In this document: piece after piece, positions 1-7,388 of the stretch | Position numbering within the stretch: the first letter of the stretch is position 1 | Layout: every line of letters starts with the position of its first letter | Source of the DNA: Desulfobulbaceae bacterium | GTDB lineage: Bacteria; Desulfobacterota; Desulfobulbia; Desulfobulbales; Desulfocapsaceae | DNA length: 7,388 bases | Direction: 5' to 3' | Assembly (NCBI GenBank): GCA_030599175.1 | Contig: JAUVON010000132.1 | Coordinates: 1 to 7,388 of the forward strand | The notes under the pieces: generated by a model | Told to the model about the DNA's origin: nothing | Seen by the model: only the letters and a program-made list of their open reading frames with translations | Database searches by the model: none | Program-made: the position numbers and the translations under genes

Positions 1-1499
1 CCGGAGTCTTTTTCGGTTTTACCGAGAACTCCGAAGTCAAGTCCCATATTGTCAAGAAGTTTTGAGGTAGAACGGGCAATCTCAATCATGCGGTCATCGT
101 AGGAAGTTATTGAATCGACAAAATAGAGGGTTGAGGCCTGTTCACCTTTTTCCAATACCTTTACCTCGCACTCTGCGGCGAACTCTTTATCTTTCACCCA
201 GGCTGCTCGTTTTTTCTCCATCTTGCCCCAGGGGTTGCCACGTTTTTCAAGAGCTCTCAATGGTTTTTGCAGGGACTGGGGTACATTGCCTTCTTCCACC
301 ATGCCGCGGCGCAGGTCAACAATCTTATCGATATATTCAATACCAATGGGACATTCCTGCTCACAGGCACCGCATGTGGTGCAGGACCAGATCTCATCTT
401 CTTCGTAGATGGAGCCAATCAGATCTTCACTCTCCTTGGCAGGACCGCCGGGTTTTTGAACCGGGTAGACCGGATAATTCTTAAAAACAAGATCCCTTCC
501 CTTAATAGAGATAAAACGCGGCGAAAGGGGTCTTCCCACGGCGTTGGCAGGACATTGGTCTGAACATCTGCCACAGTCGGCACATGAGTAGAAGTCAAGG
601 ATATGTTTCCAGGTGAAGTCTTCGAGTTTTTTTACCCCGAATGATTCCAGATCGTCGAGATCTTCATCTTTAACACCGTATCTTACCGGCTTAATGTTAC
701 CTCGATCAAGACGCATGAAGTAGACGTTGAACAGTGAGGTGATAACGTGGAAGTGTTTACCAAGGGGCAGAAAACAGAGGAAGAAGAAAAAGGTCAGGTC
801 ATGAACAAAAAATGAGAAAACATGAAAAAACTGCAACGCACCCAACGGCAATGACATGAAGATGGACTTGAACAACCAGGCCAGGGTAAGAGGGGCAATA
901 TATTCTGCATGGAGTCCCTGCTGGATATTAGCGGCGGCAATACTGGCATCAAAGAAGCTCTCGGAGATCATTAAAATGGAGATAAGTGCCAGGACAAAAA
1001 CAGCTTCCGCCGTATGGTCTTTACCGTATTTTTCAGGTACAGCGTAACGGGCAGGTTTAACAATGATCCGTCTGTATGCTGCAATTCCACAGCCGACCAG
1101 CACTGCGGTGGCTGCATAATCTTTCAGGATATTATAGAGATGTCCGAATGTACCACTGAACCCGGGGAGAACAAAGTTTTCTGAAAAACCGATTACCACC
1201 AGGGACGTGGCCCGGATACTGAGAATAAGAAAGCCAAAGAAGATAACAATATGGACAACACCTGCCAGCATATACCTGGGTTGACGATATTGGCCAAGCC
1301 ATATTTTAAGCACATTAAAAAATCGTTCGGAGGGGCGGTCAAAACGGTTATCCGGAGCCGCATTCATCAGCGGTACAACGCGCATGGCCATCAGGTAGGT
1401 GAACACCACCAGACCTGTGAGTGGGATCAAAATAGAAAAGATAATAGTCGGTATCCCTAAAAAAGATGCGTTTGCCGGGGAGATGATCATTGTTTCCAT
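1..1499 (-). CDS. Membrane Fe-S oxidoreductase, EMO/HdrD-like (ETF:menaquinone oxidoreductase type), 3'-truncated
   Basis: The frame is open from ATG at 1499 to the window edge, giving 499 codons; the C-terminal part is missing. An in-frame stop at 1524-1526 and AGGAG (1510-1514) ten bases ahead support this start. Residues about 1-260 are hydrophobic with five or six membrane helices (about 16-38, 77-103, 129-147, 164-182, 203-219, 221-246), resembling the NarI-like cytochrome b domain. Histidines 83, 162, 226, 233, 249 and 251 are candidate heme ligands. Two ferredoxin motifs of form CxxCxxCxxxCP follow: Cys306/309/312/316 and Cys373/376/379/383. This order is typical of HdrD/DUF224 proteins, including EMO, which passes electrons from reduced ETF to menaquinone; that family usually continues into cysteine-rich CCG domains, which would lie off-window. 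Its place 83 bases after icmF suggests it serves the acyl-CoA oxidation fed by the mutase. The fold call is firm; the ETF partner is inferred, and another HdrD-like role is possible. Confidence 0.85.
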   Translation of the reverse strand, partial: METMIISPANASFLGIPTIIFSILIPLTGLVVFTYLMAMRVVPLMNAAPDNRFDRPSERFFNVLKIWLGQYRQPRYMLAGVVHIVIFFGFLILSIRATSLVVIGFSENFVLPGFSGTFGHLYNILKDYAATAVLVGCGIAAYRRIIVKPARYAVPEKYGKDHTAEAVFVLALISILMISESFFDASIAAANIQQGLHAEYIAPLTLAWLFKSIFMSLPLGALQFFHVFSFFVHDLTFFFFLCFLPLGKHFHVITSLFNVYFMRLDRGNIKPVRYGVKDEDLDDLESFGVKKLEDFTWKHILDFYSCADCGRCSDQCPANAVGRPLSPRFISIKGRDLVFKNYPVYPVQKPGGPAKESEDLIGSIYEEDEIWSCTTCGACEQECPIGIEYIDKIVDLRRGMVEEGNVPQSLQKPLRALEKRGNPWGKMEKKRAAWVKDKEFAAECEVKVLEKGEQASTLYFVDSITSYDDRMIEIARSTSKLLDNMGLDFGVLGKTEKDS

Positions 1500-1509
1500 T
1501 AGTGCTTTA

Positions 1510-1514
1510 CTCCT
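1510..1514 (-). promoter_or_regulatory. Ribosome binding site of the membrane Fe-S protein
   Basis: AGGAG on the minus strand is ten bases before the ATG at 1499. A second in-frame ATG at 1490-1488 (residue 4) has a less suitable distance, so 1499 is preferred. Confidence 0.65.
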
Positions 1515-1582
1515 GAGCTTCTGTCATAAAAAATAAGAAAATCAAAAAGAGAAGGTATTGATTTTATGCTGAACTGCTGCAA

Positions 1583-4500
1583 TCACATATTGCGCCGGAA
1601 TTGCCCTCCAACGTCATACAGTGCGGTGGTAATCTGGCCAAGGCTGCAATGTTTAACTGTCTCAAGAAGTTCTTCAAACACATTGTCGCCCTGAAGAGCA
1701 GTCACTTTTAAGCTTTCAAGGGCACCTGCACATTCGTTTTTATGTCGCTTTTGAAAATCGGCAAGGCGGTTGATCTGTTCATCTTTTTCATCGTCGGTTG
1801 CCCTGGCAAGTTCAAGGGTGGCATTCTGTTCGTCAAAATCAATTTCCGGGTTGAGAAAGGTATTGACGCCAACTATGGGAAACTCTCCTGAGTGTTTTAA
1901 TCGTTCATAATACATCGACTCTTCCTGGATTTTACTTCGCTGATATCCGGTTTCCATCGCACCAAGAACACCGCCTCTGTCTGTAATTTTGTCAAATTCA
2001 ACCAGAACAGCCTCTTCAACAAGGTCGGTCAAATCTTCGACAATAAAACTGCCCTGGTTCATATTCTCGTTTTTGGCAAGACCCCACTCTCTATTGATAA
2101 TGAGCTGGATAGCAAGAGCCCTTCGCACAGATTCTGAACTTGGAGTGGTGATGGCTTCATCATATGCATTGGTATGCAGGCTGTTGCAGTTGTCGTAGAT
2201 GGCGCAGAGTGCCTGCAGTGTGGTCCTGATGTCGTTGAACTGAATTTCCTGACTGTGCAGGGATCTTCCTGAGGTCTGGATATGGTATTTTAGTCTCATG
2301 GAACCGGAAGAGGCACCATATTTCTTTTTCATTGCCACTGCCCAGATACGCCTGGCAACTCTGCCGATGACAGTATACTCAGGATCCATACCGTTTGAGA
2401 AAAAGAACGAGAGGTTGGGTGCGATTTCGTCTATGTCCATGCCTCTTGCCAGATAGTACTCTACATAGGTGAAACCGTTTGAAAGTGTGAGGGCCAGCTG
2501 GGTAATGGGGTTGGCTCCGGCCTCTGCAATATGATATCCGGAAACGGAGACGGAATAGAAGTTCTTCACATTTTGGGCAATAAAATATTCCTGGATATCT
2601 CCCATCATTTTAAGGGCAAATTCGATTGAAAAGATACAGGTATTCTGGCCTTGGTCTTCTTTTAGGATATCGGCCTGGACAGTGCCACGAACATTGGAAA
2701 GTACATCTGCTTTAATTTTTTCATATTCAGTCGTATCTGGTTCCCTGTTCATCTCCGCTGCAAACTTATCCAGTTGCTGATCAATGGCGGTATTCATAAA
2801 CATGGCCAGAATAATAGGTGCCGGACCGTTGATGGTCATAGAGACTGAGGTTGTGGGAGTGCAGAGGTCAAAACCGTCATAGAGTAGTTTCAGATCATCA
2901 AGAGTGCAGATACTCACTCCTGAAGTACCGATCTTGCCATAAATATCCGGTCGGATCGCAGGGTCCCATCCGTAGAGGGTGGCGGAATCAAAGGCGGTGG
3001 AAAGCCTTTTTGCTTCATAATTGCCCGACAGCAGTTTGAAGCGCTGATTGGTCTGGGCAGGCCCGCCTTCACCCGCAAACATGCGGGTGGGATCTTCTCC
3101 GGTTCTTTTCATGGGAAATACCCCGCCGGTGAAGGGAAAGTATCCGGGCAGATTTTCTCTTCGCGTCCAGCTGTAAATATCGGCTGGATCACTGAACTTA
3201 GGCAAAGATATTTTCGGAATTTTTGAATGGGAAAGGGATTCGGTATAGAGTGGTACTCGGATTTCACGGCCCCTTACAGTGTAAACGTATTCGTCTCCAG
3301 AGTACGCCTGTTTCATCTCTTCCCAGTTGCGAAGCGTGTCTGCAGTATCCTTATCGATGGTCTGGCTGATTTCAGACGCTTCTGATCTTAAAAGTGTAAG
3401 CAGGCTGTCAATTTCCGGGCTGTTTTTTGGTTCAAGTAACTCAGCACTCCGCTGAAGGTAATTATTTTGTCGAACTGCTTTTGCCTGTTGAGATGTCTTT
3501 TCATGGTAACCGCGGACTGTGGAACTGATTTCGGCCAGATATCGGATCCTTTCAGAAGGAATAACAATGGTTTTGGATGAAGACGTCTTTCCCTCTGGCT
3601 TGGGGAGAGAAGGGCGCAGTTTCATACCTGCACCGCTATTCAGTTCTTCAACTATGGCATGGTAAAGTGCGGTAACACCATCATCGTTGAATTTGGAGGC
3701 GATGGTGCCATAGACAGGGAGATCCTCCGGGGCTGTATCCCATTGTTTCCTGTTTCTTTGAACCTGTTTGCGAATATCTCTTATTGCATCATCGCTGCCT
3801 TTCTTCTCAAATTTATTGATTACGATCAGGTCGGCATAATCAAGCATATCAATTTTTTCGAGCTGGGAAGGCGCACCATATTCACTGGTCATTACATAGA
3901 TGGAGGTGTCCGCTATTTCGGTAATATTAGAGTCTCCCTGACCTATGCCGGCAGTTTCCGCAATAACCAGATCAAAACCTGCTGCCTTAACCACCTTGAT
4001 TGCTTCAGGTAGTGATTCAGCGATTTCTTTTGCAGAGTTTTGGGTCGCCAGACTGCGCATATAGACCCTGTCTGAGCTGGAAATTGAATTCATGCGAATT
4101 CGATCACCGAGAAGTGCACCCCCGGTTTTTTTGCGGGAAGGATCACAGCAGATAATAGCTATGGAAATGTCTTTGAAATCAAGCAGAAATCTGACAATTA
4201 TCTCATCGGTAAGTGAAGATTTGCCAGCTCCTCCGGTTCCTGTAATGCCAATCACCGGCGGATTATTTTTTTCAGCAAGGGGAGAGATCTGACCCATCAG
4301 TTCAGTAAGATTTCCCTCCCGTCCTGCTTTTGCCTGTTGTACAGCGGTTATAAAGCCGCCAACTGTTTTGTGGTTATCCGGACTCAAAGCCTCCGGTTGG
4401 AGGTTATGGAAGGGAAGGGTGCTGAAATCCATCTCCTGAATAACATGATTTATCATTCCCTGGAGGCCAAGGTTTCTACCGTCTTCCGGGGAATAAATCT

Positions 4501-4861
4501 TGGTGACGCCATATTCTTCCAGTTCTTTGATTTCATCAGCAACAATTACTCCACCGCCTCCGCCGAAAACTTTAATATGTGCAGCATCTTTCTCTTTTAA
4601 AAGATCGATCATATAATTGAATGATTCCATATGGCCACCTTGATAGCTGGACATGGCAATCCCCTGGGCATCTTCTGCTATAGCGGTATCGACAAGTTCC
4701 TGAATAGACCTGTTATGGGCGAGATGGATAACTTCAACACCGGAATCCTGCAGAATTCGACGCATTATGTTAGTCGATGCATCGTGACCGTCAAAGAGTG
4801 AGGTGGCTGTTATAACGCGGATTATATGCTGAGGTTTATAGATTGCAACTTCATCTTTCAT
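1583..4861 (-). CDS. icmF: Fused isobutyryl-CoA mutase IcmF (B12-binding + G-protein chaperone + mutase domains)
   Basis: Complete 1092-residue protein, the usual length for IcmF. It interconverts isobutyryl-CoA and n-butyryl-CoA with adenosylcobalamin, and its built-in GTPase gates cofactor loading. Residues about 10-145 are the B12-binding domain: DGHDAS at 24-29 with cobalt-ligand His26, SSYQGGH at 71-77, and a glycine run at 100-104. Residues about 200-410 are the MeaB/ArgK-like G domain: P-loop GTGGAGKSS at 208-216 (Lys214), a DPSRKKTGG loop at 240-248, ETAGIGQGD at 302-310, and NKFE at 349-352 in the base-recognition position. A linker leads to the mutase barrel from about 550, with TRMFAGEG at 592-599, [10 protein letters not shown] at 726-735 and SGYHIAEAG at 774-782 (His777). 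Phe595 and Gln739 match the Phe/Gln pair of isobutyryl-CoA mutases rather than the Tyr/Arg pair of methylmalonyl-CoA mutase. AGGAAAGG at 4871-4878 is a ribosome site nine bases before the ATG. No frameshift or missing domain is seen. Confidence 0.97.
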   Translation of the reverse strand: MKDEVAIYKPQHIIRVITATSLFDGHDASTNIMRRILQDSGVEVIHLAHNRSIQELVDTAIAEDAQGIAMSSYQGGHMESFNYMIDLLKEKDAAHIKVFGGGGGVIVADEIKELEEYGVTKIYSPEDGRNLGLQGMINHVIQEMDFSTLPFHNLQPEALSPDNHKTVGGFITAVQQAKAGREGNLTELMGQISPLAEKNNPPVIGITGTGGAGKSSLTDEIIVRFLLDFKDISIAIICCDPSRKKTGGALLGDRIRMNSISSSDRVYMRSLATQNSAKEIAESLPEAIKVVKAAGFDLVIAETAGIGQGDSNITEIADTSIYVMTSEYGAPSQLEKIDMLDYADLIVINKFEKKGSDDAIRDIRKQVQRNRKQWDTAPEDLPVYGTIASKFNDDGVTALYHAIVEELNSGAGMKLRPSLPKPEGKTSSSKTIVIPSERIRYLAEISSTVRGYHEKTSQQAKAVRQNNYLQRSAELLEPKNSPEIDSLLTLLRSEASEISQTIDKDTADTLRNWEEMKQAYSGDEYVYTVRGREIRVPLYTESLSHSKIPKISLPKFSDPADIYSWTRRENLPGYFPFTGGVFPMKRTGEDPTRMFAGEGGPAQTNQRFKLLSGNYEAKRLSTAFDSATLYGWDPAIRPDIYGKIGTSGVSICTLDDLKLLYDGFDLCTPTTSVSMTINGPAPIILAMFMNTAIDQQLDKFAAEMNREPDTTEYEKIKADVLSNVRGTVQADILKEDQGQNTCIFSIEFALKMMGDIQEYFIAQNVKNFYSVSVSGYHIAEAGANPITQLALTLSNGFTYVEYYLARGMDIDEIAPNLSFFFSNGMDPEYTVIGRVARRIWAVAMKKKYGASSGSMRLKYHIQTSGRSLHSQEIQFNDIRTTLQALCAIYDNCNSLHTNAYDEAITTPSSESVRRALAIQLIINREWGLAKNENMNQGSFIVEDLTDLVEEAVLVEFDKITDRGGVLGAMETGYQRSKIQEESMYYERLKHSGEFPIVGVNTFLNPEIDFDEQNATLELARATDDEKDEQINRLADFQKRHKNECAGALESLKVTALQGDNVFEELLETVKHCSLGQITTALYDVGGQFRRNM

Positions 4862-4870
4862 GGATTATTA

Positions 4871-4878
4871 CCTTTCCT
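4871..4878 (-). promoter_or_regulatory. Ribosome binding site of icmF
   Basis: AGGAAAGG on the minus strand lies nine bases before the ATG at 4861. The 80-base gap to the regulator gene shows no convincing separate promoter, which is consistent with co-transcription. Confidence 0.65.
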
Positions 4879-4941
4879 ATAATAAAGTAAAATGGCAAAA
4901 CAGGTTTTTACGAAACCATCAATGGTCAGTTTATCATTAAA

Positions 4942-5589
4942 TTAGTTCTTTGCTTCTTCAAGATAACTCATTATAAATTCCGTCTGCTGTTCAATATACT
5001 CGTCAATTGTGAAGATCTTTGCAAAATACCAGCGCCTGAAAGCCCATGTATGTCCCATTATCGATATATTATGACCGATAAGGTTTATAGTATTGTCATC
5101 CAGATCCGGTAATTTCCCCAACACCCTCAGTTGTTTCATGGCATCGATAAAGAGGTTGGTTATTCTCAGCTCGGCTTCCAGCACCTTTTTTTCCCATTTT
5201 TCAGGAAGAAAATGAGTGACCTGGTACATGAGAAGGACATGGTCACTCATGCGGTCACAGACCAGGAAATATTCACGTATTACTTCAGCCAGGGCATCCT
5301 TGCTGTGGGTGGGGCGGGCCAAAGCGTCTTTCACCCCTTGCTCAACCTCAGCGTGGATTGCGATGGCTACAAGATAAAGAATATCATCTTTTGTTGAAAT
5401 ATATTCGTAGAGTGAACCTATTGACAATCCGGTTTCCTTTGCCAGTTCCCGAGTTGTTGTTTTGTGATAGCCGTGCTTGATAAAGAGTTTTACTGCCGCA
5501 TCAACTATTTGTCTTCTTCGTTTTCTGACCAGATCTTTGTTCTTGATATGCGTTACAATTTCACCATCAGGGTCAATCTTCCTCGTCAT
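4942..5589 (-). CDS. TetR/AcrR-family transcriptional regulator
   Basis: A 215-residue protein, normal length for the family. Residues about 22-73 form the TetR_N DNA-binding domain, starting near RRRQIVDAAVKLF (24-36). The helix-turn-helix covers about 44-66, with the typical pattern TTRELAKETGLSIGSLYEYI (45-64), followed by TKDDIL. The rest (about 75-215) is a helical ligand and dimerisation domain; its late segment GHTWAFRRWYF resembles regulators of fatty-acid and acyl-CoA metabolism, though no ligand can be read from the sequence. The start is the only ATG after an in-frame stop at 5608-5610 and has GGGAG (5596-5600) six bases ahead. It lies 80 bases upstream of icmF on the same strand, so it probably regulates the icmF unit and itself, with an acyl-CoA or a pathway intermediate as inducer. 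That role is inferred from position. Confidence 0.92.
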   Translation of the reverse strand: MTRKIDPDGEIVTHIKNKDLVRKRRRQIVDAAVKLFIKHGYHKTTTRELAKETGLSIGSLYEYISTKDDILYLVAIAIHAEVEQGVKDALARPTHSKDALAEVIREYFLVCDRMSDHVLLMYQVTHFLPEKWEKKVLEAELRITNLFIDAMKQLRVLGKLPDLDDNTINLIGHNISIMGHTWAFRRWYFAKIFTIDEYIEQQTEFIMSYLEEAKN

Positions 5590-5595
5590 TCCCCT

Positions 5596-5600
5596 CTCCC
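5596..5600 (-). promoter_or_regulatory. Ribosome binding site of the TetR regulator
   Basis: GGGAG on the minus strand lies six bases before the ATG at 5589, inside a purine-rich stretch. With the in-frame stop at 5608-5610 it fixes the start of the regulator. Confidence 0.7.
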
Positions 5601-5639
5601 TTGGCTGTTCATTCCTGGACGAATACTGCCTTTAAAATC

Positions 5640-5688
5640 GGTAAAACTATAAAGTATACAAAAACCGGTGATAACAAAAGGTAAAACT
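5640..5688. repeat. Direct repeat GGTAAAACT, two copies 40 bases apart
   Basis: Identical 9-mers lie at 5640-5648 and 5680-5688, with a partial third copy (GGTAAAA) at 5728-5734. The two full copies flank the candidate -10 box of the regulator promoter. The 40-base spacing is close to four helical turns, so they could be regulator-binding half sites. TetR proteins usually bind inverted repeats, so this is only suggestive. Confidence 0.35.
5653..5681 (-). promoter_or_regulatory. Possible promoter for the tetR-icmF unit
   Basis: On the minus strand TATACT (5658-5653) matches five of six bases of a sigma-70 -10 box. It lies about 60 bases before the regulator start and downstream of the synthetase terminator, where a promoter is expected. 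The matching -35 region at 17 bases is poor (CCTTTT). A TTGTTA element lies too close to this -10 and would instead pair with a weaker TTTATA. This is a tentative call. Confidence 0.35.
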
Positions 5689-5824
5689 GAACATCAATTT
5701 AGTGCGGATGGCTACCCCTGACAATTTGGTAAAAAAGTCACTCGAAGCTTCGGCTTCAGGTGGCCATGGAAAAAATGATTCTAAAGCTCATTTTCATTGC
5801 TCAGAAGAGGGGTAGATGGTTATG

Positions 5825-5858
5825 AAAAAATGGTAAGGGGCAATTACCCCTTACCATT
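5825..5858 (-). terminator. Rho-independent terminator of the acyl-CoA synthetase gene
   Basis: A perfect 12-base inverted repeat (arms 5829-5840 and 5847-5858, core GGTAAGGGG/CCCCTTACC) encloses a six-base loop. On the minus strand it is followed by a run of six T (5830-5825). It begins nine bases after the synthetase stop codon and points the right way, so it should separate that gene from the downstream regulator. Confidence 0.9.
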
Positions 5859-5866
5859 ACGTTACT

Positions 5867-7388
5867 CTACTTCTTTTTAGAACTGAGTTCAGGGAAGTCC
5901 CAGTAGAAAAATTCATTTTTCTGCGACTGTGCACCACTTTCCTGTTTCTCTACTTCCTGCTGACGAAGTTCAACCCTGCGGATTTTTCCGCTGAGAGTTT
6001 TGGGAACCTCGGGAACAAATTCAATTATTCTAGGAATTTTAAATTTCGCCAGGATGTTGATTGTATGCTGAAAGAGTTCAAGGGCAAGCTCTCTGGAAGG
6101 TTCATAGGATTTGTTCAGGATAACGAATGCCTTTACAAGCTGATGGTATTTCTTGTCAGGAACACCTACAATAGCAGTTTCTGCAACAGAAGCGTGTTCC
6201 ATTAGTGCGCTTTCCACTTCAAACGGTCCGATACGAAAATCAGAAGATTTAATAACATCATCACTTCGGCCTACAAACCACCAGTAGCCTTCTTCATCAA
6301 ATGTTGCACGGTCGCCGGTATAATAGAAGTCGTTGATAAAGACACCAGCCATCTTTTCAGGATTGCCGATATATTCTGTAAAGAGTCCAATTGATCTCCA
6401 TTTATCAAGCTTTACAACTATATGACCAACCTCATCAGGCTTGGTGATCTCATTTCCTTCATCATCAGCCAGGGCAACATCGTACATGAAGGAAGGCTGG
6501 CCGAATGATCCTGAACGCATTTTTCCGTTCATCCAGGGATGGTTCCCGATCATGGCGGTGGATTCAGTTTGACCGTAAAAGTCACGAATTTCTGTTCCTG
6601 TTAATTGTTTCCATTGGGAAATAACTTCAGGGTTGAGTGGCTCACCTGCTCCGATGGATTGTCGCAGTGACGATAGATCATATTTGGAAACATCGAGATT
6701 AATGAACATTCTCCATGCAGTTGGAGGAGCACAGAAGGTTGTGATCTTATGAGTCGAAACTGCATCGAGATAGGCGTCTCCGTCCAGAACTCCGAAGTTA
6801 AAACCTGATGCTGATGCACCTACGTTAAAGGGGGCAAAGAAACTTGACCATGCCCATTTGGCCCAGCCGGGAGCTCCCAGGTTGTGATGTACGTCATCCG
6901 GGCGAATACCTGTCATAACAGAGGTGGAGAGATGACCCAGGGGATAGGAAGTTGCAGTATGACCAACTCGTTTGGGCAGACCGGTTGTTCCTGAAGTGAA
7001 AAAACAGAAGAGCAGGTCAGTTGACTTGGTCTTTGCTGCTTCAGATTTACCAGCCTCATTTGCAAGTTCGCTATAGCTCGTCCATCCATCCTTGTCACCC
7101 CTGACCAGTTTGATCTTAGGGCTAACGTTGGTCAATTTTAATGCCTCATCAATAATATCCACGTATATTTCATCAGCAAGGATAGACTCGGGAGGGTAGG
7201 TTTCAAACCTGAATTGAAGTTCTCTGAGGGTCATTGTGGTGGCAGTGGGGACTGCAACCAGGCCGCCTTTGATGCAGGCATAACTGGTAAACCAGGTTTC
7301 CGGGACAATAGGCATCATCATGTACATATTGTCTCCCTTTTCAACGCCGGATTTTCTTAATGCGTTGAGGCACTGGTTGCCACAGGCA
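5867..7388 (-). CDS. AMP-forming acyl-CoA synthetase (short/medium or branched-chain acyl type), 5'-truncated
   Basis: The frame stays open to the window edge. The Met at 7325-7327 is internal, since the 20 codons before it read as normal protein and end in GVEKGDN, a common lead-in to MYMMMPIV in this family. The visible part has 506 codons, so only the N-terminal portion is missing. Residue numbers here count from that Met. The enzyme makes acyl-AMP and then acyl-CoA. Motifs: ATP loop TSGTTGLPK at 111-119, YGQTE at 251-255, YTGDR at 336-340 with Asp339, hinge segment GRSDDVIKSSDFRIGPFEVE at 353-372, and catalytic Lys448 in PKTLSGKIRR. The overall pattern resembles acetyl/medium-chain acyl-CoA synthetases (MACS). 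Asp363 sits where many family members have glycine. The C-terminal end is a Gln/Glu-rich stretch followed by an aromatic segment and three lysines. The substrate cannot be read directly; the neighbouring mutase makes isobutyrate or butyrate reasonable guesses. Stop codon TAG at 5867-5869 is followed at once by a terminator. Confidence 0.93.
   Translation of the reverse strand, partial: ACGNQCLNALRKSGVEKGDNMYMMMPIVPETWFTSYACIKGGLVAVPTATTMTLRELQFRFETYPPESILADEIYVDIIDEALKLTNVSPKIKLVRGDKDGWTSYSELANEAGKSEAAKTKSTDLLFCFFTSGTTGLPKRVGHTATSYPLGHLSTSVMTGIRPDDVHHNLGAPGWAKWAWSSFFAPFNVGASASGFNFGVLDGDAYLDAVSTHKITTFCAPPTAWRMFINLDVSKYDLSSLRQSIGAGEPLNPEVISQWKQLTGTEIRDFYGQTESTAMIGNHPWMNGKMRSGSFGQPSFMYDVALADDEGNEITKPDEVGHIVVKLDKWRSIGLFTEYIGNPEKMAGVFINDFYYTGDRATFDEEGYWWFVGRSDDVIKSSDFRIGPFEVESALMEHASVAETAIVGVPDKKYHQLVKAFVILNKSYEPSRELALELFQHTINILAKFKIPRIIEFVPEVPKTLSGKIRRVELRQQEVEKQESGAQSQKNEFFYWDFPELSSKKK

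Noticed and set aside
110..484. Plus-strand open frames, for example 110-484, 3659-4012 and 4337-4600
   Set aside because: They lie opposite well-supported minus-strand genes, their translations show no recognisable domain, and they lack ribosome sites. They are antisense shadows.
1538..1565. AAAATCA/TGATTTT inverted repeat followed by a T-rich stretch between icmF and the membrane protein gene
   Set aside because: The stem is only seven bases with almost no GC pairs and a 14-base loop, too weak to call a terminator.
1583..4861. Methylmalonyl-CoA mutase as the identity of the large protein
   Set aside because: The central G domain, the N-terminal position of the B12 domain, and Phe595/Gln739 all match IcmF and not methylmalonyl-CoA mutase.
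4915..4926. Near-palindrome ACCAT-CA-ATGGT in the gap between tetR and icmF, as a possible TetR operator
   Set aside because: The five-base arms are too short and no promoter can be recognised beside it; it is likely chance.
5590..5866. Cobalamin riboswitch controlling the B12-dependent mutase
   Set aside because: No B12-box-like conserved sequence (GCCACTG type) was found on the minus strand here; the nearest, GCCACCTG, lacks the surrounding structure.
7325..7327. ATG at 7327 as the start of the acyl-CoA synthetase
   Set aside because: The frame continues upstream to the window edge with family-like sequence, and the protein would lack its normal N-terminal part, so this Met is internal.
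1..7388. Mobile elements, CRISPR arrays, tRNA or rRNA genes
   Set aside because: No transposase, terminal repeats, regularly spaced repeats or recognisable RNA gene was seen on either strand.

Overview
The window holds four protein-coding genes, all read from the minus strand. In transcription order (high to low coordinates) they are: an AMP-forming acyl-CoA synthetase whose 5' end lies beyond position 7388; a TetR-family regulator; a complete fused isobutyryl-CoA mutase (IcmF; B12-binding, G-protein and mutase domains in one 1092-residue chain); and a membrane iron-sulfur protein related to heterodisulfide reductase and ETF:menaquinone oxidoreductase (EMO/DUF224 type), whose 3' end lies before position 1.

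Layout. The synthetase occupies 5867-7388 and is followed by a strong intrinsic terminator at about 5825-5858, so it forms or ends its own transcription unit. The 277-base gap 5590-5866 holds this terminator, a possible promoter for the regulator, a 9-base direct repeat and some weak inverted repeats. The regulator (4942-5589), mutase (1583-4861) and membrane protein (1-1499) follow with gaps of 80 and 83 bases. No convincing GC-rich terminator separates them, so they may form one operon that starts with its own regulator.

How the genes may work together (inference). The synthetase would activate a short or branched carboxylic acid to its CoA ester. IcmF would interconvert isobutyryl-CoA and n-butyryl-CoA by adenosylcobalamin radical chemistry. 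The butyryl-CoA would enter beta-oxidation, encoded elsewhere, and electrons from acyl-CoA dehydrogenase and ETF would reach menaquinone through the membrane Fe-S/cytochrome-b-like protein. The regulator probably senses an acyl-CoA. This fits anaerobic use of isobutyrate or related branched acids; the reverse direction is also possible because the mutase is reversible.

Organism. An EMO-type protein next to IcmF, moderate base composition and a fatty-acid-oxidation context suggest an anaerobic, fatty-acid-oxidising bacterium, possibly a sulfate-reducing or syntrophic member of Desulfobacterota. This is inferred from gene content only. All four families are known. The interest lies in their combination and in a few residue-level details, not in a new type of system.
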